Source: Ruminococcus sp.
GTDB taxonomy: Bacteria > Bacillota > Clostridia > Oscillospirales > Ruminococcaceae
Assembly: GCA_015066665.1 (NCBI GenBank)
Contig: SVNX01000010.1
Span: forward strand, 1-64,000
Direction of reading: 5' to 3'
Length of the DNA stretch: 64,000 nt
Shown: in pieces, positions 59,411 through 64,000 of the stretch
Layout: each line of letters starts with the position of its first letter
Position numbering within the stretch: position 1 is the stretch's first letter
Translations under genes and position numbers: made by a program
Notes under the pieces: generated by a model
Databases searched by the model: none
Seen by the model: only the letters and a program-made list of their open reading frames with translations
Told to the model about the DNA's origin: nothing

Positions 59411-59439
59411 TTGACTGGTATAGGGGAGATATGTATAAT
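59411..59439 (+). promoter_or_regulatory. Promoter of the twin lipoprotein genes
   Basis: TTGACT (59411-59416) and TATAAT (59434-59439), 17-bp spacer. Confidence 0.85.
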
Positions 59440-59518
59440 TAAAGTATAAGCACGGCGGGATAGCGGTGCAATGATCGGAATGTTATGTAGAGAGTACTGA
59501 AAAAGGGGAGGAATTATT

Positions 59519-60136
59519 ATGAAAAAGCGAGTTCTGGCATTAGTTTTACCCATGATGCTTTGCGGATGCTCTGCGGAAGCGGCTGTAGAAAGTAAAAGTA
59601 CGGAGCCTGTGATGCATGTGAATATCGATGATACGATTCCGTACCAGGATGTGCCAGCGTTTCTTGCTTCGGATTTCTGCAAGGAGATGCGTGAAAGCGG
59701 CTATACTGTCTATGTTCCCGAATTTGACGCGGAGAAGTATGACTTTGTCAAAGTGGAGTCGCATCGGTCATTCTATAATTTCTTTTTCGATGAGAAAGGA
59801 ACTTCGAAAAGAATCAATTATCAGATCACATATAACACCTTTGAAAAAACAGTGGAAGAATTTACGGGAAATGTACTGGATACGTCCGGTGACATATTTA
59901 CTACAGTGGAAAAGGACGGGGTTGAATATGATGTATACATTCCGAAGACCCCGTATATGACGGAGACCGAATACAATCTCCAGTATATTCCTTTTGAAAA
60001 ATATCATGTTTATATTCTGTGTAAAACCTCCACCCCCGAAGAAGCTCTCGCCTACATCCATGATTTTGATCTGGTGCCGGTGGAGGAGGGGACAGTGGCG
60101 ACTGAAGTTTCCGTCGAGAGCGACACAGCGTCGTAG
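59519..60136 (+). CDS. Putative lipoprotein, twin 1
   Basis: 205 residues. Lipobox MLCGC (Cys17 modified) after a short signal MKKRVLALVLPM. The mature protein (about 30-190) has no family I recognise; it is rich in aromatic and acidic residues (ASDFCKEMRESGYTVYVPEF). It shares with twin 2 the segments DFCK-M-x-x-G, ITYNxxEKTxEExxGNxxDT, TVEKDGVxYDVY and STPEEALAYIHxFDLVPV. GGGGAGG precedes the ATG. Confidence 0.72.
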   Translation: MKKRVLALVLPMMLCGCSAEAAVESKSTEPVMHVNIDDTIPYQDVPAFLASDFCKEMRESGYTVYVPEFDAEKYDFVKVESHRSFYNFFFDEKGTSKRINYQITYNTFEKTVEEFTGNVLDTSGDIFTTVEKDGVEYDVYIPKTPYMTETEYNLQYIPFEKYHVYILCKTSTPEEALAYIHDFDLVPVEEGTVATEVSVESDTAS

Positions 60137-60160
60137 GTGTATTTATAAGGAGGGATTATC

Positions 60161-60973
60161 ATGAAAAAACGAATTTATGTATTAGCCTTAACCATGCTGC
60201 TCTGTGGGTGCGGAAGTCAGCAGGTTCCGCCGGAAGAAACCGTGCTGACCACCACACAGCCTGAAGAAATCGTGGAAACGAAGAATACGGAGAGCACTCC
60301 TTTAGAAACCGTTCTGGAGGTCGATCTGAACACCACTACGCAGTACGGTAGTTTCGAGGGCTTCCTCAGATCGGATTTCTGTAAGAAGATGCAGCAGGAT
60401 GGTTTCACGACCTATGCGCTTTCCTATGATAAAGAGCGCTTCGTGGAAAGGGGTATGATGTCCGATGCCAGCTTTTACACGATGGGGTTTAATGACAAAA
60501 ACAATCCGGAAGGACGGGGCGTCGTTTGTACAATTACCTACAATGCCTATGAGAAAACAGCGGAAGAACTGGCCGGAAATAAATGGGATACATCCGGCGA
60601 CAGCATTGTCACAGTGGAAAAAGATGGTGTGAAATATGATGTCTATGTTTCTAAGACAATTTTGGTTGATTATGACGAGTACAGCATCATCTATATTCCT
60701 TTTGAGGGTTATACGTTAAGCATCAGAGCTTCTGCCTCCACCCCCGAAGAAGCCCTCGCCTATATCCACGAGTTTGATCTGGTGCCCGTGACAGCGGAGG
60801 GCGAGATCGCCGAAACAACAGCTGCACAGGAGACAGAGACCACTCCGGAGGAAACTGCTGCGCCGGCAGAGACGGAGGCAACGGAAACGGAACCGACCCC
60901 CGAAACCATCCCTGAAACCACCCCCGAAACCAACGAAAATCCCCCGGCAGAAACGCCTGCCGAGCCTGAATAA
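60161..60973 (+). CDS. Putative lipoprotein, twin 2
   Basis: 270 residues. Lipobox MLLCGCGS (Cys about 17), a Thr/Glu-rich spacer (about 20-46), the domain shared with twin 1 (about 47-210), then an acidic Thr/Pro/Glu tail of about 60 residues (TETEPTPETIPETTPET) that twin 1 lacks. 24 nt after twin 1, AGGAGGG upstream. The tail looks like an interaction or spacer region; the function is unknown. Both are one transcript ended by a strong terminator. Confidence 0.72.
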   Translation: MKKRIYVLALTMLLCGCGSQQVPPEETVLTTTQPEEIVETKNTESTPLETVLEVDLNTTTQYGSFEGFLRSDFCKKMQQDGFTTYALSYDKERFVERGMMSDASFYTMGFNDKNNPEGRGVVCTITYNAYEKTAEELAGNKWDTSGDSIVTVEKDGVKYDVYVSKTILVDYDEYSIIYIPFEGYTLSIRASASTPEEALAYIHEFDLVPVTAEGEIAETTAAQETETTPEETAAPAETEATETEPTPETIPETTPETNENPPAETPAEPE

Positions 60974-60978
60974 ATCCC

Positions 60979-61016
60979 ATGACGCCGTGCAAATTCCTGC
61001 ATGGCGTCATCATTTT
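60979..61016 (+). terminator. Terminator of the twin lipoprotein operon
   Basis: ATGACGCC-GTGCA/TGCA-TGGCGTCAT stem with ATTTTG tail. Confidence 0.8.
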
Positions 61017-61078
61017 GTACCTGCTCGCTGAAAAAATGTCGTGATATTTGTGCAGTGTGCCAAATTTCTGCCATACTA

Positions 61079-61107
61079 TTGACTTTTGGCATTTTTCGTG
61101 GTACACT
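61079..61107 (+). promoter_or_regulatory. Promoter of hrcA-grpE-dnaK
   Basis: TTGACT (61079-61084) and TACACT (61102-61107), 17-bp spacer, with the CIRCE operator starting 5 nt beyond. Confidence 0.85.
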
Positions 61108-61111
61108 AAAC

Positions 61112-61138
61112 TTAGCACTCGGGGATAAAGAGTGCTAA
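61112..61138 (+). promoter_or_regulatory. CIRCE operator (HrcA binding site)
   Basis: Perfect TTAGCACTC-N9-GAGTGCTAA, the classic HrcA site, at the transcription start. HrcA encoded next binds it, so the operon represses itself until heat or misfolded protein draws on the chaperones. Confidence 0.98.
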
Positions 61139-61177
61139 CACTCACGAAAGCAAACTGCCAGAAAGGAGCGTATTCCT

Positions 61178-62203
61178 TTGAATGAACGGAAGCTGAAAAT
61201 TCTGGCTGCCGTAGTGGAGGAGTATGTGCGTACCGGAGAACCGGTTGGTTCGAAGGCCATTGCCTCCTTGCCGGACATCGGCGTTTCCGCCGCAACCGTC
61301 CGCAATGACATGGCAATGCTGGAGCAGCTGGGTTATCTGGAACAGCCCCATACCTCCGCAGGCAGAATTCCCACGATCAGCGGTTACCGGCTGTATATTG
61401 ACAAACTGATGACGGCACAGTGCCTCTCCGGCGAGGAGCGGCAGCGGCTTGATGATATGCTCGAACAGCAAGGCCCCATGACCGAGGAGCTTCTGATTCA
61501 GAATGCGACCACGGCACTGGCGGAGCTGACGCAGTGTGCGGCTGTTGTGTCCGATTTTTCCCCGAAATTCTCGATCATCTCCAAGGTCGAGGTCATCCCG
61601 ACAGGAAAACGCATGTATGTGATTCTCCTGATCACCTCCGGCGGCAGCATCAAAAACAAGGCGTGCCGGCTGGAATTTGACCTGACCCACGAACAGCTTG
61701 CCATGTTCTCGAGCTGCCTTGCAGAGCATCTGGAGGGACTCTCCGTGGCGGATCTGTCCGAGGAAATGATGGAGCGCATGACGGAAGCAATGGGCACCTA
61801 TGTGATGACCATGGCACCGCTTGTGCAGGGATTGTGTGAAATCTCCCGTGAAATGCGCCAGCATGCACTTGTGTTCCGGGGCGAGAGCAATCTCTTCTCC
61901 CACGAGGAACTTGATAAAATGGAGGTTGTCCGCTTTATCGAGCACAAGGATGAGCTGACCCATCTGCTGGATGATTCGTTCAGCGGCATCCGGGTGGTAT
62001 TCGGACAGGAAAAGGACAGCTTTGTCATCGGCAATTCCAGCATGATCGTGTCGAAGTACAGGAAGGGCGAACACAGTGTAGGTTCCCTCGGCGTCATCGG
62101 CCCCATGCGGCTGGATTATGCAAAGGTGATTCCCTACCTGGAATACTTTTCACAGAAAATTACTGACCTGATCTCAGAGACACCTGAGGACGAAGAAGAA
62201 TAG
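61178..62203 (+). CDS. hrcA: Heat-inducible transcription repressor HrcA
   Basis: Represses chaperone operons at CIRCE. 341 residues from TTG 61178, supported by AAAGGAG 9 nt upstream and by the match MNERKLKILAAVVEEYVRTG to the family start. Winged helix about 1-75 (SAATVRNDMAMLEQLGYLEQ, then PHTSAGRIPTISGYR), GAF-like effector domain about 95-320 (VFGQEKDSFVIGNSSMIVSK, LGVIGPMRLDYAKVIPYLEY). First gene of hrcA-grpE-dnaK, the usual Firmicutes order. Confidence 0.97.
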   Translation: MNERKLKILAAVVEEYVRTGEPVGSKAIASLPDIGVSAATVRNDMAMLEQLGYLEQPHTSAGRIPTISGYRLYIDKLMTAQCLSGEERQRLDDMLEQQGPMTEELLIQNATTALAELTQCAAVVSDFSPKFSIISKVEVIPTGKRMYVILLITSGGSIKNKACRLEFDLTHEQLAMFSSCLAEHLEGLSVADLSEEMMERMTEAMGTYVMTMAPLVQGLCEISREMRQHALVFRGESNLFSHEELDKMEVVRFIEHKDELTHLLDDSFSGIRVVFGQEKDSFVIGNSSMIVSKYRKGEHSVGSLGVIGPMRLDYAKVIPYLEYFSQKITDLISETPEDEEE

Positions 62204-62217
62204 AAAGGGTGAAACCC

Positions 62218-62775
62218 ATGATGAGTGATGCAGAAAAGAATCTGGAAGAACTGACGGAAGAAGAACTGGACGAGACCGCTGAGGAGATGGATCCTGCAGA
62301 AGAGTCCGCAGACGATGCGGCAGAGGATGCCGGCACGACCGTGGAAGATCTGGAGGAAAAGCTCGATCAGGCACAGGATCAGTACCTGCGTCTGTATGCG
62401 GAGTTCGACAACTTCCGCAAGCGCACCGCAAAGGAAAAGCTCGACACCTTCGGTGATGCCACCGCAAAGTGCATCGAACAGCTGCTTCCGGTTGTGGATA
62501 ATTTCGAACGTGCGCTGGAGGCGCCCTGTACGGATGAACAGTACAAGAGCGGCATGGCCATGATCTTCACGCAGATGAAGAACTTTATGGATAAGCTCGG
62601 CGTGACAGAGATCGAGGCGCTCGGCGCAGAATTCGATCCCAATGTCCACCAGGCCATCAAGCAGCAGCCCGCAGATGAGGAATACGAAGAGAACACCGTG
62701 TGTGAGGTATTCCAGAAGGGCTACAAACTGAAAGACCGTCTGATTCGCCCGGCCATGGTTGCCGTTGCGAACTGA
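62218..62775 (+). CDS. grpE: Co-chaperone GrpE (nucleotide exchange factor)
   Basis: Exchanges ADP for ATP on DnaK. 185 residues from ATG 62218; the next codon is also ATG and a GTG lies upstream at 62209. Acidic disordered N-terminus (about 1-40), long coiled coil (about 45-95, YLRLYAEFDNFRKRTAKEK) and C-terminal beta wing (about 130-185, ALGAEFDPNVHQAI; EVFQKGYKLKDRLIRPAMVAVAN). It starts 15 nt after hrcA. Confidence 0.97.
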   Translation: MMSDAEKNLEELTEEELDETAEEMDPAEESADDAAEDAGTTVEDLEEKLDQAQDQYLRLYAEFDNFRKRTAKEKLDTFGDATAKCIEQLLPVVDNFERALEAPCTDEQYKSGMAMIFTQMKNFMDKLGVTEIEALGAEFDPNVHQAIKQQPADEEYEENTVCEVFQKGYKLKDRLIRPAMVAVAN

Positions 62776-62820
62776 CCATACAAGCAAACAAAAAATAGAC
62801 AATAAGGAAGGAAGATTGTT

Positions 62821-64000
62821 ATGGGAAAGATTATCGGTATTGACCTCGGTACAACAAACTCCTGCGTTGCAGTAGTGGAGGGCGGCAACGCTGTTGTCAT
62901 CCCCAACGCAGAAGGCGCAAGAACCACACCCTCCGTTGTGGCATTTTCTAAGACAGGTGAGCGTCTGGTCGGCAAGGTTGCCAAGAACCAGGCCATCACA
63001 AACCCCGACAAGACCATTGCCTCCATCAAGCGTCACATGGGCACCAGCTATAAGGTGGACATCGACGGCAAGAAGTACACACCCCAGGAGATCTCCGCAA
63101 TGATCCTCCAGAAGCTGAAGGCAGATGCTGAGGCTTATCTGGGTGAGACTGTGAATGAGGCAGTTATCACTGTACCCGCTTACTTCACCGACTCCCAGCG
63201 TCAGGCAACCAAGGACGCCGGCCAGATTGCAGGCCTTGTGGTAAAGAGAATCATCAACGAGCCGACCGCTGCCGCTCTGTCCTATGGTATCGACAAGGAA
63301 GAGGATCAGAAGGTTATGGTATATGACCTCGGCGGCGGTACCTTCGACGTATCCATCATTGAGATGGGTGAGGCATTCCAGCAGGTACTGGCAACTGCCG
63401 GCAACAACCACCTCGGCGGCGACGACTTCGACCAGAGAATCATCGACTGGATGGTTGCTGAGTTCAAGAAGGAACAGTGCATGGATCTCTCCACTGACAA
63501 GATGGTTATGCAGAGACTGAAGGATGCGGCTGAAACAGCAAAGATCGAGCTGTCCGCCACACCCACAACCAATATCAACCTGCCCTTCATCACAGCGGAT
63601 GCAAGCGGCCCCAAGCACCTGAACCTGACCCTGACACAGGCAAAGTTCAACGAGCTGACTGCCGATCTCGTACAGGCTACCATGGAGCCCGTTCGTCAGG
63701 CTCTGTCCGACAGCGGTCTGTCCGCTTCCGATCTGGATAAGGTGCTGATGGTCGGCGGTTCTTCCAGAATCCCCGCTGTACAGGAAGCTGTTAAGAAGCT
63801 CATCGGCAAGGATCCCTTCAAGGGCATCAACCCTGACGAATGCGTAGCACTCGGTGCGGCTCTGCAGGGCGGCGTGCTCGGCGGCGATGTGAAGGAAGGC
63901 CTGATGCTTCTGGACGTAACACCCCTGTCCCTCGGTATCGAGACCGCAGGCGGCGTGTGCACCAAGATGATCCCCAGAAACACCACCATCCCCGCAAAGA
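62821..64000 (+). CDS. dnaK: Chaperone protein DnaK (5' part, runs off the window)
   Basis: Hsp70 chaperone; only the first 393 codons are present. Starts [20 protein letters not shown], then the ATPase domain with [67 protein letters not shown], and the start of the substrate domain [13 protein letters not shown]. The chain uses the shorter Gram-positive form without the E. coli-type insertion near 80. AAGGAAGGAAG precedes the ATG, 45 nt after grpE. A dnaJ gene, if present, lies beyond the window. Confidence 0.98.
   Translation, partial: MGKIIGIDLGTTNSCVAVVEGGNAVVIPNAEGARTTPSVVAFSKTGERLVGKVAKNQAITNPDKTIASIKRHMGTSYKVDIDGKKYTPQEISAMILQKLKADAEAYLGETVNEAVITVPAYFTDSQRQATKDAGQIAGLVVKRIINEPTAAALSYGIDKEEDQKVMVYDLGGGTFDVSIIEMGEAFQQVLATAGNNHLGGDDFDQRIIDWMVAEFKKEQCMDLSTDKMVMQRLKDAAETAKIELSATPTTNINLPFITADASGPKHLNLTLTQAKFNELTADLVQATMEPVRQALSDSGLSASDLDKVLMVGGSSRIPAVQEAVKKLIGKDPFKGINPDECVALGAALQGGVLGGDVKEGLMLLDVTPLSLGIETAGGVCTKMIPRNTTIPAK

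Overview
The window looks like a chromosomal segment of a Gram-positive, anaerobic, fibre- or starch-degrading Ruminococcus-like member of the Oscillospiraceae. The evidence is dockerin-bearing secreted proteins (a GH5 glycanase, several BspA-type leucine-rich-repeat proteins), TTEP-type linkers, SpoVT, an hrcA-grpE-dnaK locus under CIRCE, a fused SecDF, and A/T-rich sigma-A promoters with an almost invariant 17-bp spacer. The species cannot be named because there is no rRNA. No tRNA, rRNA or CRISPR array was seen.

Layout. 1-100: 5' end of an IS3-type transposase gene with a self-protecting leader. 0.2-2.2 kb: dockerin GH5 enzyme (-). 2.6-9.6 kb: glmS followed by four membrane-anchored LRR proteins in one run. 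9.7-11 kb: repeat-rich spacer and a small secreted protein with one dockerin half. 11-17.4 kb (-): metG, secDF, tatD, LCP-like protein. 17.7-23.9 kb: alr, a two-domain acyl-CoA dehydratase activase, its separately encoded dehydratase-like partner, and a HAD protein. 24-30.4 kb (-): trmO, two TM2 proteins, an RsiV-like lipoprotein, serC-serA, and a CmpB-like membrane protein. 30.5-38.9 kb: malQ-glgP, an LRR-dockerin protein, nadB-nadC, a lipoprotein. 39-47.7 kb: spoVT, a TfoX-like protein, a TipA-type MerR regulator, twin LRR-dockerin genes, a GNAT-RibD fusion, an ECF sigma/anti-sigma pair and a large LRR-dockerin protein.

The most notable region is 47.77-54.2 kb. A cobalamin-type riboswitch with a terminator precedes a small HNH-repeat protein, a secreted wall-anchor-like protein with a DUF4430-like domain, a membrane protein combining an alpha/alpha-toroid with a DUF4430 domain (the two-lobe architecture of animal intrinsic factor and transcobalamin), a complete ECF transporter (T, fused A-A', S) and a Cys-rich small protein. 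I read it as a corrinoid capture and import system. After it come a 99-bp tandem repeat array, a sugar-isomerase-like protein, nrdR, rsuA, an msmX-type sugar ABC ATPase, twin lipoproteins, and hrcA-grpE-dnaK running off the end.

The cell-surface theme (dockerins, LRR proteins, linkers, msmX, malQ, glgP) fits an organism that holds and processes polysaccharides outside the cell and stores or mobilises alpha-glucan inside it. Assignments rest on reading the sequence only; no searches were run.
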